A stretch of DNA of 26,955 bases from SM23-62 sp964575235. GTDB taxonomy: Bacteria; Bacteroidota; Bacteroidia; Bacteroidales; SM23-62. The first letter of the stretch is position 1. Each line of letters opens with the position of its first letter. This document shows, one piece after another, positions 7,168 to 15,568 of the stretch. The DNA is taken from positions 1 to 26,955 of the forward strand of contig CAZNQG010000043.1 in the NCBI GenBank assembly GCA_964575235.1, given 5' to 3'. Below the pieces are notes generated by a model that saw only the letters and a list, made by a program, of their open reading frames with translations, was not told the DNA's origin and did no database searches. Both the position numbers and the translations under genes were made by a program.

Positions 7168-8664
7168 TTAGTCGTAGGCCGGGCAGTATTTACCGCGTCT
7201 CCCCGGACGCCTGCCTTTCCCTCCGTATTTGCCCCGTTCCTGCTCATCGCAGCCGAATATTACGTTCACCCCGAGGCGGAAATTCACCGTGCGTGCGTTA
7301 TAGGGCCAGATGGCGCCGGACCCGGAATCCCGGACCCAGCGTATCGGGATGTGGTCCATGGCCAGGTAGAACTGGGCGCCTTTTCCCCCCATGGCCAGTC
7401 CCACCCCGAGCTGGGACAGCTTGTTGTTCATGATGGAATAACTTAGCGTGCCGTGGAGGAAGGGCAGGGGATTGTACATGCCCGCCAGGGTGAGGGCAAA
7501 ATGCGGCCTTAAGTCGAAAAACTCGGTCCTCAGCAGGGCAGAGACCCCGAGTTTGGGGTATACCTGGTAACTTGCACCGGTATAAAGCTTGGGCACCAGT
7601 GCGCTGAAATATGGTTTTTCAACCGTCTCGAACCGGAAGGTCTCGAGCACCGAATCAACCAGGGCCTCGAGGAAATCGGTCGAACCTCCGGTTGCAGCAT
7701 AGGCCCTCAGGTCGAATCCCATGAAGTCAACGCTTGCGTTGGCATCAAACCGTTTGGCGTTGGAGCCCCAATGGATGAATCCCAGGTCGACCAGGCTGGC
7801 GGCAAGGGTAAGCCGGTCATCGTATTCGTAGATCACCCCGACATCGATCCCGGCTCCGTGATTTTTGTTCAGGATGTAATCATCCACGATGTTGGCAAAG
7901 GAGTTGCTGAAATCCGCATCGCTGACAAACCCAAGGGAATCGTACGACAATTCCACCGGGAAGGAACCTCTGATGCTGTAATTCGAGGTTGCTGTAATGC
8001 GCATGGGGTCCCCTTCGGTTTCCAGCATCAGATCGGTCCTCCGGGAAGTGACATTGGCCGCACCCTTCAGGTACTTCAGGGTGGCCCCGAGGTACAGGCC
8101 GTCCATCCATTCCATGGAGATCCCGGCTGCAAACTGCAGGTAGCTGGAGACGTTTGCCGAAAGGCCGCCCAGGTCTATGTCCATGGGTTCGCCGTTGATC
8201 AGGTCCCAGTTCCCGTCCTTCAGGGCCACCAGGTCACCGGGAAAACCCTCGCGGGTTTCGGTGAAAAGGGAAACGTTGAAATGTACGTAGTATTCCCCCA
8301 TGATCCGGAACCCTGCTCCCAGGATGTTCAGCGTAACGTCGTTCCGTATGTAATTCCGTTTCTTAAGCTTTTTCTCCAGGTTGTCCACGTCGATGATGAT
8401 GGAATCGGCATTCGAGCCCGCCCCGTAGTGCATCGCGTCGTGGTATCCGAATCCCGTGTTCGCGTAGGAATAGCGTATGGTGGACAGAACCGGTATTTCA
8501 ATGTAGGTGCGGCACCGGTAATACAGGGCGGGGTTGAGATGGATGGCCTGGGGCACCGGGTGCATGAAATAAAGGGTGTTGTTCTGGGCCTGCAGTGCGG
8601 GAGACTGTATGAACCCTGCGGCAAGCAGGAGGATGAACCCATATGGAAACCGGCCCCTGCGCAT
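7168..8664 (-). CDS. DUF5723-like outer-membrane beta-barrel protein
   Basis: A protein of 498 residues with a signal peptide (MRRGRFPYGF then a hydrophobic run, cleavage after ALQA). The mature part has alternating, glycine- and tyrosine-rich strands typical of an outer-membrane barrel. Blocks such as NPALYYRCRTYIEIPVLS near the start, repeated YLKGAAN- and VGVIYEYDDRLTLAASLVDLGFI-like strands, and the terminal FRLGVNVIFG region fit the Bacteroidota DUF5723 family. Function of that family is not established. The start is ATG at 8664; the TTG one codon upstream is less likely. The preceding gene's TGA overlaps this ATG as TGATG, so the pair is translationally coupled. The last 20 residues are rich in Arg, Lys and Gly (EQERGKYGGKGRRPGRRGKY), an odd basic tail. 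Confidence 0.8.
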   Translation of the reverse strand: MRRGRFPYGFILLLAAGFIQSPALQAQNNTLYFMHPVPQAIHLNPALYYRCRTYIEIPVLSTIRYSYANTGFGYHDAMHYGAGSNADSIIIDVDNLEKKLKKRNYIRNDVTLNILGAGFRIMGEYYVHFNVSLFTETREGFPGDLVALKDGNWDLINGEPMDIDLGGLSANVSSYLQFAAGISMEWMDGLYLGATLKYLKGAANVTSRRTDLMLETEGDPMRITATSNYSIRGSFPVELSYDSLGFVSDADFSNSFANIVDDYILNKNHGAGIDVGVIYEYDDRLTLAASLVDLGFIHWGSNAKRFDANASVDFMGFDLRAYAATGGSTDFLEALVDSVLETFRFETVEKPYFSALVPKLYTGASYQVYPKLGVSALLRTEFFDLRPHFALTLAGMYNPLPFLHGTLSYSIMNNKLSQLGVGLAMGGKGAQFYLAMDHIPIRWVRDSGSGAIWPYNARTVNFRLGVNVIFGCDEQERGKYGGKGRRPGRRGKYCPAYD

Positions 8665-10343
8665 CAATAATAATCGTTTGAGTTGATTTTCAGTTCCGCT
8701 ATGGCACCGATCCAGGCCTTGAAATAATAGAAGGAATAGAACTTTACGTTTTCAGGGGGAGAAGAGTCGTAGCCGCTGGTCCGGATCCTTCCCGTGACTT
8801 TGATGTACTGGCATGTGGATATGTTTTCGATCTGCTCCCGGGTCAGTTCGATCTCGACCGGATCCGGCTGGAAGGCCTCTGCGATCCCGTCCCCGTCCGA
8901 GTCCTCAGCCCCTGCCACAATTCGTCTCCCATCACCGGCGTCGTGAAACAGGGAATCGATCGGATTATAATTTTCGTCAAGGAAATTCAATTGGATGTAA
9001 AGGTCGGTGGGGAACTGGTGATCGAAATTAAGGCGGAAGATCAGGCGGATGAATTCTTCCGGGGGACTAGAATAGTAATCCCCGAACACAAAATCCAGGG
9101 TATCGGCGACCAGGAGAAGGTCGGCGTATCCCTCAAACGGCAGAAGCAGCTCGGTTGAGACCGAAAGCCGGCTGTCGTCCACGATGAAATTATCGTGGGT
9201 CACACCGGCAGGGTTGGTGGTCCCGTTCACCCCAACGCTGACCTCTACCGGTGAGGATTCCAGGACCGTAAACAGGTTGGTATTCGAAGATGTCATAACG
9301 AGGCTGTCCGCCGTTTCCTGCCCTTCCTGGCCGATCCGGGGATAGGCCGGGATGCGGTTGTCTGCAGGTGTTGGTACCCCGGAACCGGTTATGGACGTGA
9401 CCTGCCCGTCCCTCCCGGTTGCCTCGAAATCCGTCATGGAAACCTGCATGGGGAGCCCGAAGGAGTTTAAGAAACCTACGGTAAGCTTCGGATCCTTGAA
9501 ATGGAAGGTTCCCCCTGACAACCTGCTGAAAAAATTGACCGGGAAGGACTGGGGACCCGCATTTACGCTGAATTGTCCAAGGTAGCCGTAGATGGCGGAA
9601 AATTCCAGCCCGGAAATGTCAATATCAAAGTCCATGATGGTCATCCCCGGGTTAAGGATCTCGTTCGAGGGGCTTATCGTAAGGCTAACCACAAGCGACA
9701 GTTCATTGCTCGAGGGGGGCGTATTGTCAAGGGGCAGGGTGACCCCGTTCAGCGAACGGGAGCTGGAGGCGTTACCCGTGGAAAGGGTGATTTTCCAGTT
9801 GGGAACCCCTTCGATCCGGATGGCGGCTTCCCAGTCCATCCGGTCGTACTGGGTAGTGGCAGAAACGCTGATCGTTCCCGAGCTCAGGATGATGCTGTCG
9901 ATTTCCGCCCCGGCGGTGCCGTTCAGCGGGAGGGAAAGGTCAAGCGTGTCGGTAAAGGTTGTATCGCCCTGGATCAGGTTCAGGTCCAGCGCCACCGGAG
10001 AAGGATTCGGGATACTGAGGTCCTGTCCGGGAATATCCGGAATGCTGAGAAGATCCGATGCCTGAAGCGAGTAAAGGTCCTGGGAATATCTCATGGTGAT
10101 GAAACCGTCCGGTCCGACGATGAGCTCGGTTACTCCCAGGGAATCGGTCAGCATCTCGTCGAGCCGGTAGCGGGCCCAGCCGATCGGCGCGGCAACACCG
10201 GGATTGATCTGAAGGGATGGGTCCATCAGGTCCGCGTTGAATTCTTCCTTGATGCATGAGTGCAGGGACAGCGCAAATACCAGGATAAGGGCCGGCATGC
10301 CGATGCACTTAGCGAGGCGATAAAGGGTTAAGTCGCTAATCAT
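8664..10343 (-). CDS. Predicted lipoprotein of unknown function, coupled to the DUF5723-like gene
   Basis: A 559-residue exported protein. The N-terminus ends in LHSC (C30), a good lipobox, so it is probably lipid-anchored and may face the periplasm or the surface. The body is beta-rich with many Ser, Thr and Asp residues and no recognised enzyme motif. Near the C-terminus EDSDGDGIAEAFQPDP contains a DxDGDG calcium-binding-like loop. Such architecture suggests repeated beta-sandwich modules, but no family is recognised. An ATG at residue 16 is an alternative start that still keeps the lipobox. It is co-transcribed with the barrel gene (TGATG junction), so the two may work as an outer-membrane pair. 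Confidence 0.75.
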   Translation of the reverse strand: MISDLTLYRLAKCIGMPALILVFALSLHSCIKEEFNADLMDPSLQINPGVAAPIGWARYRLDEMLTDSLGVTELIVGPDGFITMRYSQDLYSLQASDLLSIPDIPGQDLSIPNPSPVALDLNLIQGDTTFTDTLDLSLPLNGTAGAEIDSIILSSGTISVSATTQYDRMDWEAAIRIEGVPNWKITLSTGNASSSRSLNGVTLPLDNTPPSSNELSLVVSLTISPSNEILNPGMTIMDFDIDISGLEFSAIYGYLGQFSVNAGPQSFPVNFFSRLSGGTFHFKDPKLTVGFLNSFGLPMQVSMTDFEATGRDGQVTSITGSGVPTPADNRIPAYPRIGQEGQETADSLVMTSSNTNLFTVLESSPVEVSVGVNGTTNPAGVTHDNFIVDDSRLSVSTELLLPFEGYADLLLVADTLDFVFGDYYSSPPEEFIRLIFRLNFDHQFPTDLYIQLNFLDENYNPIDSLFHDAGDGRRIVAGAEDSDGDGIAEAFQPDPVEIELTREQIENISTCQYIKVTGRIRTSGYDSSPPENVKFYSFYYFKAWIGAIAELKINSNDYY

Positions 10344-10380
10344 GAGTGGTTTCTGAAAAATGTCGGCCCGGTGGCTTGAC

Positions 10381-10395
10381 CGTATTAATAATACG
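10381..10395. promoter_or_regulatory. 15-bp perfect inverted repeat upstream of the lipoprotein gene
   Basis: CGTATTA-A-TAATACG is a perfect dyad 37 bases upstream of the start at 10343. It could be an operator. The stem has no real loop or U-tract, so it is not a terminator. The rest of the gap 10344-10496 shows nothing else. Confidence 0.25.
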
Positions 10396-10496
10396 AAGAA
10401 ACCTCCAGATATGAAAACGCCGAATCAAGGGGGCTTAGTGCACGTCTATGAAAATCTGCGCCGGCAGTAAGATTGACCTGCACCTGTGCTGAACGG

Positions 10497-11849
10497 TTAA
10501 AAAGTAAGGGTAAAGATGGTTTCCCGGTCGGGCACAGACTGTGCGGTGATGGTGCCGTTATGCAGGCGCAGGATCTGCCGGGAGAGGCTGAGCCCGATCC
10601 CCGATCCGCTCTGCTTGGTGGTGAAGAATGGGATGAAGATCTTGTCCAGTACCTCCGGAAGAATTCCGGTGCCGTTGTCCGTCACCTGCATGGTTACCCG
10701 CCCTCGCTTATTGTAATAGGCTTTCAGCTCGATGACCGGCTTCTTCTGGTCCTCCAGGGCATGGATGGAGTTGCGGATCAGGTTGATGATCACCTGCTCG
10801 ATCAGTTGCTCGTCGGCCGATACCTCGATGTTTTCCGGCTCGATATGCGTCACGAACTTGATCTTGTTGCCTGTGATCTCTTCCTCCATCAGGAGGTATA
10901 TGTTCTTATACAGGTCCTTGACCGGGAAGATCTTGAAATTAGGCTTGGGGATCCGGGTCAGGTTCCGGTAGGTATTGACGAAATGGAGGAGCCCCGTACT
11001 CCTCTTGTTGATGGTCTGCAGGGCCTGCAGGATCTCCACGACGGTATCCAGGTCCATATCCTCCTTGACGTTGCCCCCTTCGGTGATCCCCTTCAGCATG
11101 ATCTCCAGGGTGGAGGAGAGGGAGGCTATGGGCGTAATGGAGTTCATGATCTCATGTGTCAGCACGCGGATCAGTTTTTGCCAGGCCTCAGTCTCCTGCT
11201 CTTCCAGGACATTCTGTATGTTGTTGATGGTGGCCAGGATGATCAGCTTGTCCTTGATCTTGAATTCGGTCGCATAAATGGCAAGCTGCAGGATATCGTC
11301 CTGGTCCTGCACCTTGACCAGGGTGTTTTCCCCGGGACTGATGTTCAGCAGGGTGTTGACCAGTTCAGGGCTCAGCTGTTCGAGGAGCTTGACGTTTTTC
11401 AGGCTGTGGATCTGGAAAAGCTGTTTGGCGGCCTTGTTGATCATTTCCACCGTCCCGTCCTTACGGTAGGCAATAATGCTGACATCGATGTTCTGCACGA
11501 TGCTTTGGAGGTAATGGAAATGTTCCTCCTTTTCGGAACGGACCTTCTGGAAATCGTTGATCACATCGTTGAAGGCCCGGTTGAGTTCGTCGAAGGAGGA
11601 TCCCATACCCTCGATCTGGAAGGAACGTGTGAATTCCGAAAACCGTATCGATTCAAGGAAGCTGGTCAAATCCCTGTTGGTCCTGTCGACATACCGGATC
11701 AGTGAATAGATCTCGAAGATGACGATAATACCGACCAGGACGGGTGTGACGTGAAAATCGGTCTCCCAGGTATAGAAGAACAGGAAAACGGATGCTGCCA
11801 GGAGCAGTATCCGGATGATCATATTTATCCTGAAATTTCTAAAGGTCAT
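10497..11849 (-). CDS. Sensor histidine kinase, NtrB/AtoS-like
   Basis: A 450-residue inner-membrane kinase. Two hydrophobic helices lie at about 10-27 and 35-52, with only a few residues between them, so there is almost no periplasmic sensor. A PAS-like region follows (about 110-215, IVQNIDVSIIAYRKDGTVEMINKAAKQLF). The phospho-acceptor H232 lies in THEIMNSITPIASLS. The N box is N360 in INLIRNSIHAL, and the ATP-lid motifs are DNGTG (391-395) and GSGIGLSL (415-422). The start overlaps the end of the response-regulator gene by 11 bp, so the two form an operon and a cognate pair. It is likely to control the divergent efflux operon. The signal is unknown; with so little outside the membrane it is probably sensed in the bilayer or the cytoplasm. 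Confidence 0.93.
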   Translation of the reverse strand: MTFRNFRINMIIRILLLAASVFLFFYTWETDFHVTPVLVGIIVIFEIYSLIRYVDRTNRDLTSFLESIRFSEFTRSFQIEGMGSSFDELNRAFNDVINDFQKVRSEKEEHFHYLQSIVQNIDVSIIAYRKDGTVEMINKAAKQLFQIHSLKNVKLLEQLSPELVNTLLNISPGENTLVKVQDQDDILQLAIYATEFKIKDKLIILATINNIQNVLEEQETEAWQKLIRVLTHEIMNSITPIASLSSTLEIMLKGITEGGNVKEDMDLDTVVEILQALQTINKRSTGLLHFVNTYRNLTRIPKPNFKIFPVKDLYKNIYLLMEEEITGNKIKFVTHIEPENIEVSADEQLIEQVIINLIRNSIHALEDQKKPVIELKAYYNKRGRVTMQVTDNGTGILPEVLDKIFIPFFTTKQSGSGIGLSLSRQILRLHNGTITAQSVPDRETIFTLTF

Positions 11850-13215
11850 ATTTCTCCATTCTCCTGTAGAGGGAAGTCCGGGTCAGGCCAAGTTCTGAAG
11901 CTGCCTGGGTAATGTTGCCCTGATTTTGTTTCAGTACCTTGTCGATAATGGATTTTTCGATGTCATCAAGGTTGTAGCTGTCCAGTTCGATTTCTCCGAC
12001 CTTCTTGTGGGAGGAGGACAACAGAAAATCCTCTGCTTCGAGCTGGTCGCCCTCGCTCATGATGATGGCCCGCTCGATGGCGTGCTGAAGCTCGCGGACA
12101 TTCCCGGGCCAGGGATACTGGTTCAGGTTTTTAATGGCTTCGGCGTTGATGCCCTTTACTTTCTTCTTGTATTTTTTTGAGTAAATCTTCAGGAAATGAT
12201 CCACCAGCAGGGGGATGTCCCCTGTCCGCTCCCGCAAGGGCGGAAGGCTGATCTCAACCGTGTTGATCCTGTACAGAAGGTCCTGCCGGAACTTATTCTC
12301 ACTCACCATGTCGTGGATGTCGATGTTGGTGGCGCAGATCAGCCGGACATCCACGTGAATGGGTTTGTTGCTGCCCACCCGCGTCACTTCCCTGCGCTCT
12401 ATGACCGTGAGCAACTTGGTTTGCATGGGCAGCGAAAGGTTCCCGATCTCATCCAGGAAGAGGGTTCCCCCGTGGGCGATCTCGAAACGGCCCTGCTTCA
12501 TTTTAGCGGCATCGGTGAAGGCTCCTTTTTCATGTCCGAAAAGCTCGCTTTCGAAAAGGGTTTCCGCAATGGATCCCAGGTCCACACTGATGAAAACCTC
12601 GTCCTTGCGGGATGAGTTCCGGTGCAGAGCCCTTGCAACCAGCTCCTTCCCGGTCCCGTTCTCACCCAGGATCAGTACGTTGGCGTCGGTGGCAGCCACT
12701 TTCGAAATGGTATTGAACACGTTTTGCATTTCCGGGGAGCTTCCGATGAATTCGTGAAAGGGCTGGTCGTAGACGGCGGATATTTCCTGCTGTCTTGTTT
12801 TCAACCCCCTCGCCTCCATACGTGACCTCCTCAGTTTGACCGACGAGGATATCGTTGCAAGCAGTTTCTCGTTCTGCCAGGGTTTGAGGATGAAATCCGT
12901 CGCGCCGGCCTTTATGGCCTTCACCGCTTTCTCGGCATCCCCGTATGCCGTGATGAAACAGACCACTGCTTCCGGGTCCAGTTCCATGATTTTTGTCAGC
13001 CAGTTAAACCCTTCCTGCCCGCTGATGGCGTCCTTCGTGAAATTCATGTCCAGCAGGATCACATCGAAATCCTCTTCTGCCAGCAAGCGGGGGATCTGAT
13101 CGGGATCGTTGGTTGTGGTGATCAGTTCGACGTGCTGTTTCAGCAGCAATTTCAAGGCGAAAAGGATATCTTCATTATCGTCGACAGCAAGGATCTTCCC
13201 AACTTTTGTGCTCAT
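11839..13215 (-). CDS. Sigma-54-dependent response regulator, NtrC family
   Basis: 458 residues from the ATG at 13215; an in-frame upstream start at 13260 would add a basic, non-conserved 15-residue leader. The receiver domain has the acidic pair D12/D13, phospho-acceptor D56 (DVILLDMNF), T89 and K111. The AAA+ domain carries Walker A GENGTGKE (184-191), the sigma-54 contact loop as GAFTDA (231-236), Walker B TLFLDE (251-256) and the arginine region PPLRERTGDIP. A Fis-type helix-turn-helix (about 434-455, ITQAASELGLTRTSLYRRM) ends the protein. It would open sigma-54 promoters after phosphorylation by the overlapping kinase. The divergent efflux operon is the likely target. The loop reads GAFTDA, not the textbook GAFTGA. 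Confidence 0.95.
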   Translation of the reverse strand: MSTKVGKILAVDDNEDILFALKLLLKQHVELITTTNDPDQIPRLLAEEDFDVILLDMNFTKDAISGQEGFNWLTKIMELDPEAVVCFITAYGDAEKAVKAIKAGATDFILKPWQNEKLLATISSSVKLRRSRMEARGLKTRQQEISAVYDQPFHEFIGSSPEMQNVFNTISKVAATDANVLILGENGTGKELVARALHRNSSRKDEVFISVDLGSIAETLFESELFGHEKGAFTDAAKMKQGRFEIAHGGTLFLDEIGNLSLPMQTKLLTVIERREVTRVGSNKPIHVDVRLICATNIDIHDMVSENKFRQDLLYRINTVEISLPPLRERTGDIPLLVDHFLKIYSKKYKKKVKGINAEAIKNLNQYPWPGNVRELQHAIERAIIMSEGDQLEAEDFLLSSSHKKVGEIELDSYNLDDIEKSIIDKVLKQNQGNITQAASELGLTRTSLYRRMEKYDL

Positions 13216-13350
13216 GTCATCCAAAGGTTTTAAATCATGCCGGGGCTTTCTCTCCGGCACTGCCCGTAAATTTACATAATATTTTTTTGAATGTCCGGAT
13301 TCGTACTATGGCTGTAGCATATCGGGACACTTAAGCCTGCTGTGCCGATG

Positions 13351-13371
13351 GATATTCATAATGTAAATATC
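13351..13371. promoter_or_regulatory. Candidate upstream activator palindrome
   Basis: GATATT and AATATC flank a nine-base centre, giving dyad symmetry over 21 bp. It lies about 25 bases upstream of the -24 element candidate and between the regulator gene and its likely target operon. Nearby, ATTTACATAAT (13270-13280) and ATAATGTAAAT (13358-13368) form a longer-range inverted pair with one mismatch. Confidence 0.3.
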
Positions 13372-13394
13372 ACATTTTCAATAACGTACGATAT

Positions 13395-13411
13395 TTGGCA
13401 CAATAAATGAA
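13395..13411 (+). promoter_or_regulatory. Weak sigma-54 promoter candidate
   Basis: TTGGCAC (13395-13401) matches the -24 element fully. At the right spacing the -12 position reads ATGA, not TTGC, so only half the promoter fits. If it is used, transcription starts near 13422, downstream of the ATG at 13407, and the adaptor must begin at the ATG at 13446 or 13455. Confidence 0.3.
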
Positions 13412-14711
13412 AAACAACCCTGCGAACACTCTTAAACCTCTGGCAATGGATGGCATGGATCGCAAAATTGAGAAGAAGAACAAACTCTTCAGCAAAAGGA
13501 ACATCTGGATCTTTGTGGGGAGCGTTGTTTTTCTTCTTGTTTTTTATACCCTTGTGTTCGGAGATAAAAGTTCCAAACTCAATGTAGAGACGGAAAAAAT
13601 TTCAATCGCTGAAATTACGAAAGATGTTTTTCAGGACTACATTGCGGTGATTGGAACGGTAGAGCCCATCCAGACCATATACCTGGATGCCATCGAAGGG
13701 GGCAGGGTGGAGGAGATACTGCTTGATGAAGGGAGCAAGCTGAAGGAGGGGGATGTCATCTTGCGGCTCAGCAACGTAAACCTGATCCTGGATATCTCCA
13801 ACAACGAAGCGAACGTGGCAAGGGCCGTCAGTGAGTTGCGCACTGCAAAGCTGCTCATGGTGCAGCAGCAGATGAACAGTGAAAGCCAGATCATAGAGAC
13901 CGAACGCCTGCTGAAACTCCAGGAAAGGGCATACAGGAACAACCAGGTACTTTACAAGGACCAGCATGTCTCCAAGGAAGAATATGACCAATCGAAAGAG
14001 CAGTACGAGGCCACGGTCAAGAAGCTTAAGCTTCTGAAAGAGATCCAGCACCAGGATTCGATATTCAGGGCCATACAGGTCGGATCGCTGGAAGCCTCGG
14101 TAAACAGCCTTAATACAAATCTGGAAATCATCAAGCAGAGGCTGGAGAACCTGAACCTCAAGGCCCCGGTCGACGGTGAACTGGCGTCGCTGAACCCTGA
14201 GGTCGGCGAAGTGGTAACTTACGGTACCCGCATAGGGACCATCAACATCCTGGACTCCTATAAGCTCAGGGTGGAGATCGACGAGCATTACATTGCCAGG
14301 GTCAGCAGGGGACTCACGGGAGAATGTGATTTTGCCGGGGTCGGATACCCCGGGGTGATCACCAAGATCTACCCGGAAGTCCAGAACGGAAGGTTCTATG
14401 TTGACATGGTGTTCACCGGGAATATCCCGGGTGCCATCCGGATCGGGCAGACCTCGCGAATAAAGCTTGAGCTGGGCGAATCGAAGCAGGCGGTCCTGAT
14501 CCCCAGGGGTGGGTTTTACCAGAGCACCGGCGGGCAATGGGTATACGTCATCGATGAAAGCGGGGATTTCGCTTATAAGCGGGACATCAGCATCGGTCGG
14601 CAGAACCCGAGGTATTACGAAGTGCTTTCGGGACTGGAGCCCGGCGAACGCGTAATCATCTCATCCTACGATACCTTCGGGGATGTGGACAAGCTGATCC
14701 TGAAGGATTAA
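13407..14711 (+). CDS. Efflux periplasmic adaptor (membrane fusion protein, HlyD/MacA type)
   Basis: Up to 434 residues. One N-terminal membrane helix (about residues 32-51) is followed by a barrel-sandwich half (VEPIQTIYLDAIEGGRVEEILLDEGSKLKEGDVILRL), a long coiled-coil hairpin (about 130-250, rich in Glu, Lys, Gln and Leu), the second lipoyl half (LKAPVDGELASLNPEVGEVV) and a C-terminal membrane-proximal domain ending in SGLEPGERVIISSY. It would bridge an inner-membrane transporter to the TolC-like protein encoded downstream. The first ATG (13407) gives a poorly conserved leader; ATGs at 13446 and 13455 are good alternatives, and fit the sigma-54 promoter candidate better. It is divergent from the two-component genes and is followed 34 bases later by the ATPase. 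Confidence 0.92.
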   Translation: MKNNPANTLKPLAMDGMDRKIEKKNKLFSKRNIWIFVGSVVFLLVFYTLVFGDKSSKLNVETEKISIAEITKDVFQDYIAVIGTVEPIQTIYLDAIEGGRVEEILLDEGSKLKEGDVILRLSNVNLILDISNNEANVARAVSELRTAKLLMVQQQMNSESQIIETERLLKLQERAYRNNQVLYKDQHVSKEEYDQSKEQYEATVKKLKLLKEIQHQDSIFRAIQVGSLEASVNSLNTNLEIIKQRLENLNLKAPVDGELASLNPEVGEVVTYGTRIGTINILDSYKLRVEIDEHYIARVSRGLTGECDFAGVGYPGVITKIYPEVQNGRFYVDMVFTGNIPGAIRIGQTSRIKLELGESKQAVLIPRGGFYQSTGGQWVYVIDESGDFAYKRDISIGRQNPRYYEVLSGLEPGERVIISSYDTFGDVDKLILKD

Positions 14712-14745
14712 AATATTTACAGATACTTTTTAAATACATACGATC

Positions 14746-15429
14746 ATGATCAAAACCGAAGAATTAACCAAAATTTTCCGCACGGACGAGGTGGAAACCA
14801 CGGCCCTGAACAAGGTGAGCATGGAAATACAGGGCGGCGAACATGTCGCCGTGATGGGTCCTTCCGGATGCGGCAAATCGACCCTGCTGAACATCCTGGG
14901 ACTGCTTGACAATCCCACGAGCGGCAACCTGATTTTCGACGGGACGGAAGTGTCCAAATTCAAGGAAAGGCACCGCACCAGCCTGAGGAAGGGGAACATC
15001 GGGTTCGTATTCCAGAGCTTTAACCTGATCGACGAGCTGACGGTATACGAGAACGTGGAACTGCCCCTGCTTTACATGAACGTTTCTTCCTCAGAGCGAA
15101 AGAAAAAAGTAAACGAGGTACTGGAGCGCATGAAAATCGCCCACAGGAAGAAGCATTTCCCGCAGCAATTATCCGGCGGACAACAGCAACGCGTTGCCAT
15201 AGCCAGGGCTGTGGTTACCCGCCCAAAGCTGATCCTTGCGGACGAACCGACGGGTAACCTGGACTCTGCGAACGGAGAGGAAGTGCTTGCACTGCTTACC
15301 GAGCTGAATAAAGAGGGAACCACCATCGTCATGGTGACCCACTCCCCGACCGATGCGGAAAAAGCTCACAGGATCGTCCACCTGTTCGACGGACATATCG
15401 TAACAGAGAACATAAAACATGTCCTGTAA
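14746..15429 (+). CDS. ABC transporter ATPase, MacB/LolD type
   Basis: A 227-residue nucleotide-binding subunit with no membrane part. Motifs are Walker A GPSGCGKST (38-46), Q-loop FVFQSFN (Q90), signature LSGGQQQRV (142-150), Walker B LILADEPTGNLD (162-173) and the switch histidine H199 in MVTHS. The length and the ADEPTGNLD wording are typical of the LolD/MacB/FtsE group, which works with FtsX-like permeases on substrates in the membrane or periplasm. No such permease is present in the window, although the adaptor lies just before and a TolC-like protein follows. It must use a permease encoded elsewhere, or the permease has been lost. Confidence 0.95.
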   Translation: MIKTEELTKIFRTDEVETTALNKVSMEIQGGEHVAVMGPSGCGKSTLLNILGLLDNPTSGNLIFDGTEVSKFKERHRTSLRKGNIGFVFQSFNLIDELTVYENVELPLLYMNVSSSERKKKVNEVLERMKIAHRKKHFPQQLSGGQQQRVAIARAVVTRPKLILADEPTGNLDSANGEEVLALLTELNKEGTTIVMVTHSPTDAEKAHRIVHLFDGHIVTENIKHVL

Positions 15430-15553
15430 TTTACCGTGTCAAAAAGGTTTGCAACGGTATTGGACGAAAATAGCCGGGGTTGCCAGCCGGATACGGCAGT
15501 TGAGACAGCATGACAATAATATCAGTATTAGAGTAGCCGGGTTGTTGTTATAA
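15419..15553 (+). CDS. Short overlapping reading frame, 44 codons
   Basis: An ATG inside the last codons of the ATPase opens a 44-residue frame in the +1 phase, overlapping it by 11 bases. The product is basic and amphipathic in the middle (TKIAGVASRIRQLRQHDNN) and hydrophobic at the end (IRVAGLLL). It fills most of the 139-base gap before the 98-residue gene, where a permease would normally start. It could be a coupled small protein, the relic of a lost gene, or a chance frame. No family is recognised. Confidence 0.25.
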   Translation: MSCNLPCQKGLQRYWTKIAGVASRIRQLRQHDNNISIRVAGLLL

Positions 15554-15568
15554 ACCCAAAAAATCGGA

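Noticed and set aside
10411..10470. 19-codon plus-strand frame in the gap before the kinase terminus
   Set aside because: Too short, no ribosome-site or promoter support and no link to a neighbour.
10473..11705. 410-codon plus-strand frame over the histidine kinase
   Set aside because: Antisense shadow; the kinase has H, N and G boxes on the minus strand.
13446..14711. Shorter start for the adaptor
   Set aside because: Plausible and discussed, but the sigma-54 promoter that would require it is only half matched, so the first ATG was kept as the reported boundary.
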